A DNA stretch of 64,000 nucleotides from Hydrogenispora sp. (GTDB lineage Bacteria > Bacillota > UBA4882 > UBA10575), in contig DUQQ01000083.1 in NCBI GenBank assembly GCA_012837705.1, positions 1-64,000 on the forward strand. Reading direction: 5' to 3'. Below the pieces are notes generated by a model, which was not told the DNA's origin, ran no database searches, and was given only the letters and a program-made list of their open reading frames with translations. The position numbers and the translations under genes are program-made. Shown here piece by piece: positions 9,932 through 19,660 of this stretch (position 1 is its first letter; every line of letters begins with the position of its first letter).

Positions 9932-11554
9932 GTGGAAAAATCGACGTACCAGAAGAGAATCGTTTTAAGCATCGCCCTTGTTCTGCTGTTCTTTCTTTCC
10001 CCCTTTACCGGAGCAGGGCTCTATTCCTGGCCGGTGGCGGCTGCGTCGCCAGTGGACGGGCCGGCGTCGGGGAACATCCTGTTGGAACTGGCCCGGACCA
10101 ACGACCGGGGGAAATTAAGTTATGACCTGATCATCGAGGGGGATTTTACCTATAATTCGTTTCTTCTGTCCGAGCCTGAGCGGTTGGTGATCGACCTGAC
10201 TGGTCTGGAACTGGATCCGGCCTTATCCACTGCCGGGCTTGCGGATGATCCCGTCAAAGGGGTACGGGTTAGCCGTTTTGACCACAATACGGTGCGGGTG
10301 GTCTTTGATCTGGAATATTTAGTCGGGTATAAACTGGAGCGGCGGACCGAGGCGCCAGGGGGCTTACGCCTTGATTTTAATGTGGTCTTAAAGGACATCG
10401 GCTTTCAACTGGCCAGTGCGGTGCCCGAGATTTATGTCGACACGTCCGGACCGGTGCAGTATAAAGTGGATTTTCTCCTTAATCCGCACCGGTTGCTCAT
10501 CGACCTCTGGGATGTGACGTTGACCGGTCCGGCCTTGACCGTACCGGGGAACGATACGTGGGTGCAGAGTATCCGGGTCAGCCAGTTTGATCCACAGACC
10601 ATTCGCTTGGTGTTGGATATTAAAGAACCCCGCAACTGTGTTGTGGGGATTGACGAAACGAATCCGGCACGGCTGCTGATTAAGACCATGACGGAGCTAC
10701 AAGAAGCGACGTGGCTTCCGGACGGTAACGGTGGCCGTTTGATACTAAAGGGTTCGGGCCGGTTACCGGGTGAACCCCGTTACGACCAGAATACGGGCAA
10801 ACTCTATATCAGGATCCCCCAGACCAAGCTGGGGAAGGAGCTGCAGGCTACGGCGGACGCGGACGCTGTCTTCAAACTCCGGGAGCTGGAATCATCCACC
10901 GTGGAAGTGGAATTAACGGTTCCCCGCGGCCACGACTACAGCGTTTCCTGGAATCAAGACCGCCGGGAGATCACGGTGGAGGTAAAAAACGCACCTTTGG
11001 CCGGAAAGGTGATCATTCTTGATCCGGGGCACGGGGGTGCCGATGCTGGGGCGATCAGTCCCAACGGCTTACGGGAGAAAGAGTTGAACCTGGCGGTGGC
11101 GGTTCGCCTCAAGCAAAAGCTGGAGGACCTGGGGGCCGAGGTTCTCCTGACCCGTGAGGATGACCGGTATCTATGGCTCTATGACCGGGTTGCGATTGCC
11201 AACCGAACAGGCGGGGCGGTTCTGCTCAGTATTCATGCCAACAACCACGATAACCGAAAGATTCATGGTTTGGAAATTTGGCATCATCCGGACCGGAATG
11301 AAAGTGCAATTCTGGCCCAAGCCCTTGCCGAGGCGGTTTTGGCCCGGACCAAACAGCACTTCCGCGGGATCATGTCCAGCAAGGACTTTGTCATCCCCCG
11401 GGAGGCGCAGATGCCCGCCGTCATCTTTGAGATGGGTTTTGTCTCGAACCGGGATGAAGAAAAACTCCTTATAACCGAGGAGTTTCAGGATAAAATTACC
11501 GACGGGATCTGCCAAGGATTGATTGCCTACTTCCATCCGTCTGATGGGTCCTGA
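9932..11554 (+). CDS. N-acetylmuramoyl-L-alanine amidase with AMIN-type N-terminal repeats
   Basis: IILDPGHGGADAGAISPNGLREKELNLAVA, LSIHANNH, PAVIFEMGFVSNRDEE; GTG 9932 with GGCGGGAGG RBS. Confidence 0.9.
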   Translation: MEKSTYQKRIVLSIALVLLFFLSPFTGAGLYSWPVAAASPVDGPASGNILLELARTNDRGKLSYDLIIEGDFTYNSFLLSEPERLVIDLTGLELDPALSTAGLADDPVKGVRVSRFDHNTVRVVFDLEYLVGYKLERRTEAPGGLRLDFNVVLKDIGFQLASAVPEIYVDTSGPVQYKVDFLLNPHRLLIDLWDVTLTGPALTVPGNDTWVQSIRVSQFDPQTIRLVLDIKEPRNCVVGIDETNPARLLIKTMTELQEATWLPDGNGGRLILKGSGRLPGEPRYDQNTGKLYIRIPQTKLGKELQATADADAVFKLRELESSTVEVELTVPRGHDYSVSWNQDRREITVEVKNAPLAGKVIILDPGHGGADAGAISPNGLREKELNLAVAVRLKQKLEDLGAEVLLTREDDRYLWLYDRVAIANRTGGAVLLSIHANNHDNRKIHGLEIWHHPDRNESAILAQALAEAVLARTKQHFRGIMSSKDFVIPREAQMPAVIFEMGFVSNRDEEKLLITEEFQDKITDGICQGLIAYFHPSDGS

Positions 11555-11582
11555 AAGGGTAAGGAAGTTGCATGAAGAGTAG

Positions 11583-12995
11583 ATGGATCAGGAGTTGACT
11601 GGTGTGCGCCCCTATTTGTTGATTGATTTTGGTAGTACCTATACGAAACTGACCGCGGTGGATATGGCGCAACCCGCCGTCCTCGGCACGGCCAGTGCCT
11701 TGACGACGGTGGCGGACGGTCTTAATCGCGGTTACCAGCAGGCTCTGCAGCGGCTCACGGCAGAGGTTGGCCCGCTTGAGTATGAGCGGCGGCTAGCGTG
11801 CAGTAGCGCCGCAGGCGGCTTGAGGATGGTGGCCATCGGTTTGGTCCCCGAATTGACGGTTGAAGCCGCCAAAAGAGCTGCCCTCGGCGCGGGAGCCCGC
11901 CTTGTTGGTAGTTTCAGTTTTGAGTTGACCGCCGCCGACCTTGACGAGCTGCTCGCTCTGAAGCCCGACTTGATCTTACTGGCCGGAGGGACTGATGGTG
12001 GTAACAAAACGGTCCTCCGTCATAATGGCGCTCTCCTGGCGGCGAGCCCCTTGGCGGTCCCGGTGATTCTGGCCGGTAACAAAACTGTCGCCGCCGAGGT
12101 GGAAACAGCCCTCAAGCAGGCGGGGAAAGTTTGCTACCGGGTGCCGAATGTCCTCCCGGAACTGGACCGGTTAAATATCGAGCCAGTCCAGGCCAAAATC
12201 CGGGAAGTCTTTTTAGAGCGGATCATCTACGCCAAGGGTTTGGCGGAGGTGGAAAGGGAGATCGATGGGATTCTGATGCCGACACCGGCGGCGGTCCAGG
12301 CCGCTGCGGAACGGCTGGCGACCGGGCCCGACGACGGCAGACCGGGCTGGGGTGATCTGCTCCTGGTGGATGTGGGCGGCGCAACGACTGACGTGCACAG
12401 CATTGCCGAAGGCCGCCCGACTGAGCCCCACGTCTATATCCATGGGCTACCCGAACCCAGGGTGAAACGGACCGTCGAAGGCGATCTGGGGATGCGGGTG
12501 AGCGCGGTTGCGATGCTCGAACTGTTTACACCACAACTGATTGCGGAACTTGCCGACCTTACGGTTGAAGCGGTGAACGCCTGGGTCCAGGCCAGGATGG
12601 ATGCGCCCCAGTACATACCGGAGCAGCCAGCGGACCAACGCTTGGAAGCGGTCCTGGGCTATCTGGCCGTTAAAGGGGCGACCGAGCGTCACGTGGGCAA
12701 GATTGAACGGGTTTATTCGCCCCAAGGGGTTTGCCATCTCCAAGAGGGTAAGGACCTGACCAAACTGAAAACCGTCATAGGGACCGGCGGCGTTTTGGTA
12801 CATTCGGCGGATCCCAAGCGGATCCTGGCTGGAGTCTTACCGACACCAGACCGCCCCGAACTTTTAAAACCGCAGGTGCCCCGTTTTTACCTTGACGCGG
12901 ATTATCTCTTCTCTGCTTTGGGTCTGATTGCCCAGGAATACCCGGATATTTCCTTTTCTCTTCTGGAAAAAGCTTTAAAGCCAGTAAAAGACTGA
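11583..12995 (+). CDS. glmL: MutL/GlmL family protein (aminomutase-associated ATPase-like)
   Basis: YLLIDFGSTYTKLTAVD, LLAGGTDGGNK, LLVDVGGATTDVHS, VIGTGGVLVHS. Confidence 0.85.
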   Translation: MDQELTGVRPYLLIDFGSTYTKLTAVDMAQPAVLGTASALTTVADGLNRGYQQALQRLTAEVGPLEYERRLACSSAAGGLRMVAIGLVPELTVEAAKRAALGAGARLVGSFSFELTAADLDELLALKPDLILLAGGTDGGNKTVLRHNGALLAASPLAVPVILAGNKTVAAEVETALKQAGKVCYRVPNVLPELDRLNIEPVQAKIREVFLERIIYAKGLAEVEREIDGILMPTPAAVQAAAERLATGPDDGRPGWGDLLLVDVGGATTDVHSIAEGRPTEPHVYIHGLPEPRVKRTVEGDLGMRVSAVAMLELFTPQLIAELADLTVEAVNAWVQARMDAPQYIPEQPADQRLEAVLGYLAVKGATERHVGKIERVYSPQGVCHLQEGKDLTKLKTVIGTGGVLVHSADPKRILAGVLPTPDRPELLKPQVPRFYLDADYLFSALGLIAQEYPDISFSLLEKALKPVKD

Positions 12996-13127
12996 ATTCC
13001 CCGACAAAATTAAGGTGTTTTGAAGTTGACAGTGGGGAAATGCTTATATATAGTTAGTAGAGAATCGATTTGGTCAAGCCTAATCACGGTGCCGTTTTGG
13101 CGAGATTATTTAGTGACGGAGGATAAA

Positions 13128-13901
13128 ATGGATAGAATTGACGGAAGACAACCGGATCAGTTGCGACCGGTGAAAATTACGCGGAACTTTATCCAGCACG
13201 CCGAAGGATCAGTCCTGATTGAAGTGGGCGGTTCCAAGGTAATCTGTACGGCAACGATCGAAGATAAAGTCCCGATCTGGTTACGGGGCAGTGGGCAGGG
13301 TTGGATCACGGCCGAATACGCCATGCTTCCCCGGGCAACACCCCAAAGGAACATCCGGGAAGTAGCAAAAGGAAAACCGACCGGACGTTCCCAGGAGATT
13401 CAACGCCTTGTCGGCCGGTCTCTGCGTTCGGTGGTCAATCTGACGGCGTTAGGGGAGAAAACCATCTGGATCGACTGTGACGTGATTCAAGCCGACGGGG
13501 GGACACGGACCGCGTCGATTACCGGGGCGTATGTGGCTTTGGTTGATGCTCTGGCCGCCGTGGCGAAAGACGACCAAGAACCCTTGCCGCTCTATGATTT
13601 TTTGGCCGCAACCAGTGTGGGAATTGTCGATAACCAACTGCTCTTGGACCTGTGTTACCAGGAGGATTCGCGCGCTTCGGTCGACATGAATCTGGTGATG
13701 ACGGGCAATGGTCAACTGGTGGAAGTGCAGGCGACCGCGGAGGGGGCGCCCTTCTCCCATGAGGAGTTTGAAATCTTGTTAAGCTTGGGGAATAAAGGCA
13801 TCAGTGAACTGGTGGCCTTTCAAAAGAATGTCCTCGGTGATCTGTCGCAAAGAATCGGAGGGGTGCCCGTTGCCAAGACTCGTGCTGGCGTCGAGGAATG
13901 A
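13128..13901 (+). CDS. rph: Ribonuclease PH
   Basis: [49 protein letters not shown] 13128 with GGAGG RBS; ORF track starts upstream at 13020. Confidence 0.95.
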   Translation: MDRIDGRQPDQLRPVKITRNFIQHAEGSVLIEVGGSKVICTATIEDKVPIWLRGSGQGWITAEYAMLPRATPQRNIREVAKGKPTGRSQEIQRLVGRSLRSVVNLTALGEKTIWIDCDVIQADGGTRTASITGAYVALVDALAAVAKDDQEPLPLYDFLAATSVGIVDNQLLLDLCYQEDSRASVDMNLVMTGNGQLVEVQATAEGAPFSHEEFEILLSLGNKGISELVAFQKNVLGDLSQRIGGVPVAKTRAGVEE

Positions 13902-14484
13902 GGGGAAGGTAAAGGAGATCAAGATGCTCCTCGCCGGTCTACCTTGGGAAATCTTCTCCCTTTCCGAGTTTCCGGCGGTCCCGGAAGTGGAAGAAGACGG
14001 GGCAACCTTCCGGGAGAATGCGCTGAAAAAAGCTTCTGTTGTCGCGAAAACGCTAAAAATGTGGGCTTTGGCCGACGACTCCGGCCTTGAGGTTGATCAT
14101 CTAAACGGTGCGCCCGGCGTTTATTCCGCCCGCTTTGCCGGGGAACACGGCGATGACGTAAAGAACATCGAGAAGCTCTTAACACTCCTGAATGGGGTCC
14201 CCTGGGCGCAAAGAACCGCCCGTTTCTGTTCGGCGTTGGCTTTCGTTTCGCCGGAGGGTGACGCCTGGACTACCGAGGGTACCTGCGAAGGAATTATTGC
14301 CTTGGCACCGCGGGGTGAAGGCGGTTTTGGGTATGACCCCGTTTTCTACCTGCCGGAATACGACTTGACCATGGCCGAAATCCCGGAGGAAAAGAAAAAC
14401 CAGATCAGCCACCGGGCGGTGGCTATGGAAAAATTCCGTAATTATTTGTTATATGAGTTTCCAGGAACAACGGAGCGGAACTGA
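13870..14484 (+). CDS. rdgB: XTP/dITP diphosphatase (RdgB/HAM1 family)
   Basis: [45 protein letters not shown]; likely TTG start overlapping rph. Confidence 0.92.
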   Translation: MPRLVLASRNEGKVKEIKMLLAGLPWEIFSLSEFPAVPEVEEDGATFRENALKKASVVAKTLKMWALADDSGLEVDHLNGAPGVYSARFAGEHGDDVKNIEKLLTLLNGVPWAQRTARFCSALAFVSPEGDAWTTEGTCEGIIALAPRGEGGFGYDPVFYLPEYDLTMAEIPEEKKNQISHRAVAMEKFRNYLLYEFPGTTERN

Positions 14485-14546
14485 AGGGAGTTCAAGCGGC
14501 GGTCGCTAGTCGCCGTGTGTTAGGTTGATGATGGAGGGGAACGGCG

Positions 14547-15047
14547 TTGCGGATTTTAGTCGTCAGTGATACCCACGGTAATTACCAACTTTTACGCCAA
14601 GTGGTTAAAGCGGCGGGCTCGGTGGATCTGTTGCTCCATGCTGGCGACGGAAGCAGTGATCTGAGCAAATTAACCCGGGAGTTTCCCACCCTTTCCCTGG
14701 CGGCCGTGGCTGGAAACTGTGATCCTTTTTCGAACCAGCCCCGGGAACTATTGCTTGACGTGGGAGGAAAGAAACTATTCCTGACCCATGGCGACCGGTA
14801 CCAGGTGAAGTGGGATCTGCTCCGTTTGTACCTGGAAGGGCAGGAGCGCGGGGCGGATCTGATTGTCTTTGGCCACACCCATCGTCCGTTGATCAACTAC
14901 GAACGGGGAATTCTGCTCTTTAACCCCGGAAGCCTCAGCCGGAACAATACGGGGGAGAGTCCCAGTTACGGGTGGCTGGAGCTGGGGCCGGGTGGTTTCG
15001 AGCCAAAGCTGGTCTTCACGGGGATGAAAAGCGAAATAAAGGGATAG
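14547..15047 (+). CDS. YfcE/MJ0936-type metallophosphoesterase
   Basis: ILVVSDTHGNYQLL, HAGDGSSD, GNCD, LTHGDRYQVK, VFGHTHRPL. Confidence 0.92.
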   Translation: MRILVVSDTHGNYQLLRQVVKAAGSVDLLLHAGDGSSDLSKLTREFPTLSLAAVAGNCDPFSNQPRELLLDVGGKKLFLTHGDRYQVKWDLLRLYLEGQERGADLIVFGHTHRPLINYERGILLFNPGSLSRNNTGESPSYGWLELGPGGFEPKLVFTGMKSEIKG

Positions 15048-15072
15048 CACAAATTAGATGCTATCCCTTTTA
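15041..15072. terminator. Terminator between convergent genes
   Basis: GGGATAGCA/TGCTATCCC stem followed by TTT on the + strand. Confidence 0.75.
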
Positions 15073-15076
15073 TCTT

Positions 15077-15721
15077 TCACCACCGGCTGGTTGTTTTTTG
15101 TTTCAAGAGGATTAAACTATCAATTGCTTCTGTGGTCGAGAAGATGTTGTTTTCAACCAGTTCGGTTAGGTAATTAAAGGTGTTTTCTTCGGGGGATAAC
15201 CGGTATGAAGAAAACCGGATACGTTGTAAGTAACTAAAAAGGTTGTTGCGCGAGACTTTACCCAGGTCATAAAGGCAAAGCTCGATGACGAGATTGTTGA
15301 TCCGGTCAGAGAGCGAAAGGTAGCTCCGGAAAGGGACCTGTTGGGCGGCCAGGTAATCGGCAAAACGGGTGGGGTCGATCCGTCGTTCCTTCGCTTTATC
15401 GGTCAGCCGGATAATTAAAGCCAACTCGGGGTCGATATTCCCCAGTAAAAGATAGCGGATCTCCTGGGGCTCGCTTGGGGATTTCGGCGGAGTGGTCGGC
15501 GGTCTGAAGTCGAAATTTTTCTTACTTTGGCTTGGCGGTGAAATTTCGAACCAAAAACGGAAAAACTGTTCAGAGCTGGTTTGTCCGGAAGAGGATGGTG
15601 GGACCTCCACATCCTTACTGGATTGACTATCGGCTCCAGCGGCGGCTGTGCATAAGAAAAACAAGGAAAAGGCGAGCACCAACAGGGACCAACGGGCACT
15701 AGGCTTCTGTAGCAATTTCAT
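15077..15721 (-). CDS. Hypothetical secreted protein
   Basis: 214 aa with clear signal peptide MKLLQKPSARWSLLVLAFSLFFLCTAAAGA; helical C-terminal region. Confidence 0.7.
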   Translation of the reverse strand: MKLLQKPSARWSLLVLAFSLFFLCTAAAGADSQSSKDVEVPPSSSGQTSSEQFFRFWFEISPPSQSKKNFDFRPPTTPPKSPSEPQEIRYLLLGNIDPELALIIRLTDKAKERRIDPTRFADYLAAQQVPFRSYLSLSDRINNLVIELCLYDLGKVSRNNLFSYLQRIRFSSYRLSPEENTFNYLTELVENNIFSTTEAIDSLILLKQKTTSRW

Positions 15722-15923
15722 TTTCTAACCTCCACATATTTAATGTCGTAACCTAAAAGATGTTTTGCCTCTATTTTATTCGGGCTGCGGGGATAAATCC
15801 CTTTTTTGTTCCGTTTTGAAAAGCAGGACAACTTGCAAACCCGGTTTAAAAGTATTTTACAGGAGTCTTAAACATAGATTATAATGGGAATATAATGGAT
15901 AAAAAGCGAAGGGAGGTCATCAT

Positions 15924-16643
15924 ATAAAACCGGTCATCGGGGTTACATGTTGCCATGAGCGTAAACGTAAACCCGATCAGTACATGCTGGCTGGTGCCTA
16001 TTGCCGGGCGGTCGAAAAGGCCGGCGGCATTCCGGTTCTCCTTCCGGCTTTGGCCATATTGGATCGTCCTTTGCATAGCTTCTGTCAAGGCCTCCTCCTC
16101 AGCGGAGGCGGAGATTTTGACCCGGCTTTCTTTGGCGAAGAACCCCATCCCCAGTTAGGAACGGTCGATCTTGAACGGGACCGTTGGGAGATTTCCCTCA
16201 TTCGCAAAGCCCGGGCGGAGGGCCTGCCCATACTGGGAATCTGCCGCGGAATCCAGGCCTTGAACGTGGCCTTTGGGGGGACGCTCTATCAGGATTTACC
16301 CGCACAATACTCGCCAGCGCCAAACCGGCCCCTGCTGGAACATAACCAGCAGATTCCCGGCGATCAGGTCAGCCACCGCGTGACCATTGTTGCCGGTTCA
16401 TTACTGTCAAGGGTGATTGGGCCTACGGAAATCTGGACCAACTCCCACCATCATCAGGCGGTCAAAGACCCGGCTCCCGATTTAAAAGTAACCGCCCGCA
16501 GTGATGACGGCGTGATCGAAGGGCTCGAAGGAACCGGTGACCATTTTCTCCTCGGGGTGCAGTGGCATCCGGAACGACTTGCGAACCCCGATTCTCAGCG
16601 GTTATTTACCGCTTTTGTCCGTGCATGTCAGCCTTTAATGTAG
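15924..16643 (+). CDS. Gamma-glutamyl-gamma-aminobutyrate hydrolase-like class I GATase (peptidase C26)
   Basis: LPILGICRGIQALNVAFGGTLYQDL, NSHHHQAVK, GVQWHPE. The family N-terminus (x)KPVIGVTCCHE is in frame upstream of the ATG at 15984, implying an ATA start at 15924. Confidence 0.85.
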   Translation: MKPVIGVTCCHERKRKPDQYMLAGAYCRAVEKAGGIPVLLPALAILDRPLHSFCQGLLLSGGGDFDPAFFGEEPHPQLGTVDLERDRWEISLIRKARAEGLPILGICRGIQALNVAFGGTLYQDLPAQYSPAPNRPLLEHNQQIPGDQVSHRVTIVAGSLLSRVIGPTEIWTNSHHHQAVKDPAPDLKVTARSDDGVIEGLEGTGDHFLLGVQWHPERLANPDSQRLFTAFVRACQPLM

Positions 16644-16702
16644 TCTAGTTTTGTTCCAGGAGAAGCTTCCAAAAAACCTATAGAGAAGAGGGATTTGCGA
16701 TC

Positions 16703-17749
16703 ATTAAAAGAAAATTTACTTATTTAACCTTTGTTGCATTGGTTGTCATCATCTTTTTGTTTTCTGGTTGTCGGGTTTCTTTCGAAACCGGGAAGTATCA
16801 AATTTCTGGACAGGTTACCACGATCGATGGGAAAGAGGGCATCCCCGGGGTGACTATTGAGTACGAAATAAATGGAAGAAAAGGGTACAAACAGGCGAGT
16901 GAAAATGGGACTTGGGAAATCAGAGCCAATAGCGGTAATCGGGTGAAGATCTGGGCGCATAAGGATAATTATCTGTTCCAACCAGCACCCTATGATTTTA
17001 CCGTGAGGAAGGATTTGTCTGGCCTTAATTTTAAGCTGATCGGCTGGACGGAAGATTTTTCGGATGCGTGGAGCGGTTGGGATGAGGAATATTACGCGGA
17101 TGGTTCCTCCCAGGAGTATATACTGGTAGAAGGTGGGAGCGAATACGAAATCGTGGTTGATAATGAGGGTTATTATGGAGACGACCCCAAATCGATCAGT
17201 ACAATCTCGCCCTTGCTGGTTCCCCAGAATTATACGGTGGAAGTAACCACATACCACTATTATTGGGATAAACCTGGATGGGAAAAGGGAACATCCGGCT
17301 TAGTTTTTAACGTGAAAAATCTGAATAATCCAGGGGAATTCTATTATATTTTCCGGGTCCGACCGGATGAGGGCGAAGTAGAATACTTAAAAGTACGGAA
17401 ACAGCAGAGTAAGACCGAAATAGTTGAACAATATAAGAAAAGAAATAACCAAATAAACTACTATAATAATACAATCAGTTCAGCAGTTAATATTTTAAAA
17501 GTCATTCAGAACGGAAACCGGGCTTATCTCTACGTGAATGGCGTCGAAGTCTGGGGTAATATACCGGTCGAACAGCAAAACGCTGAGTTTATTAGGGCCG
17601 GTTTATATGCGAGCGCGGATCCCGGCTATACTTATACCGCCCGATTTGATGACTTTAAACTTTCTTCCATGGGTTATGCTCCCCAGCCTCAGATTATGGG
17701 GAACCAATCGATCGAAATTAAGTCGCAAAAAGGGATCGAAATCAAGTAG
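16703..17749 (+). CDS. Hypothetical lipoprotein
   Basis: Lipobox FLFSGC; the positively charged n-region IKRKFTYLTFVAL lies upstream of the ORF-track start at 16739, suggesting an ATT start at 16703. Confidence 0.65.
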   Translation: MKRKFTYLTFVALVVIIFLFSGCRVSFETGKYQISGQVTTIDGKEGIPGVTIEYEINGRKGYKQASENGTWEIRANSGNRVKIWAHKDNYLFQPAPYDFTVRKDLSGLNFKLIGWTEDFSDAWSGWDEEYYADGSSQEYILVEGGSEYEIVVDNEGYYGDDPKSISTISPLLVPQNYTVEVTTYHYYWDKPGWEKGTSGLVFNVKNLNNPGEFYYIFRVRPDEGEVEYLKVRKQQSKTEIVEQYKKRNNQINYYNNTISSAVNILKVIQNGNRAYLYVNGVEVWGNIPVEQQNAEFIRAGLYASADPGYTYTARFDDFKLSSMGYAPQPQIMGNQSIEIKSQKGIEIK

Positions 17750-17769
17750 CGAAAAAGACCCGCCGATAT

Positions 17770-17818
17770 GCTCCCTTCTAGCTAAGGATTGAACCTTTGC
17801 TCTAGAAGGGAGCTTTAT
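17770..17818 (+). terminator. Long-hairpin terminator
   Basis: GCTCCCTTCTAG/CTAGAAGGGAGC 12-bp stem followed by a weak T-rich run. Confidence 0.65.
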
Positions 17819-17958
17819 TATAATTTATACTTATAAGTGATGAAACGGGTTACGGCCGCTTTCACGGGTCCAGTTGTGGGTACTTAGCGGGGCGGATCAA
17901 TGAATTATCGTTAATTATTATAGTGCAAAATAGACCATTTTTGAAAAGGGTGGGATTA

Positions 17959-19068
17959 ATGATGAATAAGAACCAAATTACCGTTGTCTATGGGGAAAAC
18001 CCGCGGGAGATGGTCGAGACACTGCTGGCGCAATTAAAACCGGAGACGGCGCTGCGGCCGGGGGCGACGATTGGGTTAAAACCTAATCTGGTCTTGGACA
18101 AGCCGGCGGCGTCGGGAGCAACGACCCATCCGGAGATTGTTGAGGGGGTCATCCGCTACTTTCAGGCGAAAGGCTATTCCGATCTAGTTATTATGGAAAG
18201 CTCCTGGGTGGGAGCCGCGACGGAGGAGGCTTTTCGGGTCTGTGGCTACCGGGAACTGGCGGCGCAGTACGGGGTTGAACTGGTTGATCTAAAAAAAGAC
18301 CGGACCATTAAGAAAAAAGGGGAGTACGGGGAAATTACGGTTTGTACCGCCCCGCTTGCGGTGGACTTTTTAATCAACCTTCCCGTCTTAAAAGCCCATT
18401 GTCAAACCTTGTTGACCTGTGCCTTGAAAAACCTGAAGGGATGTATCCCGGATCATGAGAAACGGCGTTTTCACCGGCTGGGGCTGCATGAACCCATTGC
18501 CCAGTTGGCGGCGGTCCTTCCGGTCCACCTTACGATCGTCGATGCGATCTGCGGCGACCTTACCTTTGAGGAAGGCGGAAACCCGGTACCGATGGGCCGG
18601 TTGTTGGCGGGTACGGATCCTGTCCTCCTCGACAGCTACGCCGCTTCATTGTTGGGGCTCACGGCGGCGGAGATTCCCTACCTGGACCTGGCGGCGAAGC
18701 TTGGCGTAGGGACGACCGCTCTCACCGGTGCGGTTGTGACTGAGGTTAATCCGGAAGCAAAGCAAGCGGGCGGCTTCCGTTTGAGCGGGCGGGCGAAGAC
18801 GCTAGCCCGGTATGTTGAAGAACGGGATGCTTGTTCGGCCTGCTATGGTTCGCTCATCCACGCGCTGCACCGGATGGCGGAGGCGGGGGAACTGGAAGCG
18901 CTAAAATATGGTAACAAAAAGATTAAGATTGGACAAGGGTTTCGTGGGGAGAAAGGCGGTGGCATCGGGATTGGTACTTGTACACGTGCCCTGGATGACG
19001 CGCTGACGGGTTGTCCGCCAACAGCGCGGGAGATCCGCGCCTTTCTAGAGCGGGTCTTGGCTGACTAA
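17959..19068 (+). CDS. DUF362 domain-containing protein
   Basis: IGLKPNLVLDKPAASGATTHPEIVEGVIRYF, LPVLKAHCQTLLTCALKNLKGCIPDHEKRRFH. Confidence 0.85.
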   Translation: MMNKNQITVVYGENPREMVETLLAQLKPETALRPGATIGLKPNLVLDKPAASGATTHPEIVEGVIRYFQAKGYSDLVIMESSWVGAATEEAFRVCGYRELAAQYGVELVDLKKDRTIKKKGEYGEITVCTAPLAVDFLINLPVLKAHCQTLLTCALKNLKGCIPDHEKRRFHRLGLHEPIAQLAAVLPVHLTIVDAICGDLTFEEGGNPVPMGRLLAGTDPVLLDSYAASLLGLTAAEIPYLDLAAKLGVGTTALTGAVVTEVNPEAKQAGGFRLSGRAKTLARYVEERDACSACYGSLIHALHRMAEAGELEALKYGNKKIKIGQGFRGEKGGGIGIGTCTRALDDALTGCPPTAREIRAFLERVLAD

Positions 19069-19077
19069 GTCCGGAAC

Positions 19078-19653
19078 TTGACGCTGGTAAAGGGTTATGC
19101 TAATCTTGAACCAAAAGAGATTGAAGGGGGATGTCCGGTGCGGGTAAAGAAAGAAGCCGGGGGAAACCTTGTGATATGGTCGGAGAGCCCGGCGGAGACA
19201 GAGGAACTCGGTAAAATACTGGGCGGGATTCTGCTACCGGGTGACCTCTTTTTTTTATCAGGGGACCTGGGGAGCGGGAAGACTTTGCTCGTACGCGGCG
19301 TTACCCTCGGGCTGGCCAGTACGGAGACGGCAACTAGCCCTACTTTTGCTTTGATCCATCGTTATGAGGGGGAACTTCCCCTTTATCATCTGGATTTATA
19401 CCGTTTGGCGGGGGCCGAAGACTTAGCGCCGCTGGCCCTGGAGGAGATGATGGAAGAGGAAGCCGCGTTCATGATTGAATGGGGGGATCCGGCGAAAGAA
19501 GTTTTGGCGGATACCTATATGGAGATTGAGTTTACCCGGGGGGAGCAAGCGGAGGAGCGGATTCTTGCCTTTCATCCGGTGGGGGAACGTTATCGTAAGA
19601 TCAATCATTCATTATGGTTAGCGCTGGAAAAAGAACAAACAACGGGGAAGTGA
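19078..19653 (+). CDS. tsaE: tRNA t6A synthesis ATPase TsaE
   Basis: LSGDLGSGKTLLVRGVTLGL, TSPTFALIHRYEG, YHLDLYRL; start may be GTG 19138. Confidence 0.92.
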   Translation: MTLVKGYANLEPKEIEGGCPVRVKKEAGGNLVIWSESPAETEELGKILGGILLPGDLFFLSGDLGSGKTLLVRGVTLGLASTETATSPTFALIHRYEGELPLYHLDLYRLAGAEDLAPLALEEMMEEEAAFMIEWGDPAKEVLADTYMEIEFTRGEQAEERILAFHPVGERYRKINHSLWLALEKEQTTGK

Positions 19654-19660
19654 ACGGAGA

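Noticed and set aside
13020-13127. N-terminal extension of rph in the ORF track
   Set aside because: Family homology starts at ATG 13128, which has its own GGAGG RBS.
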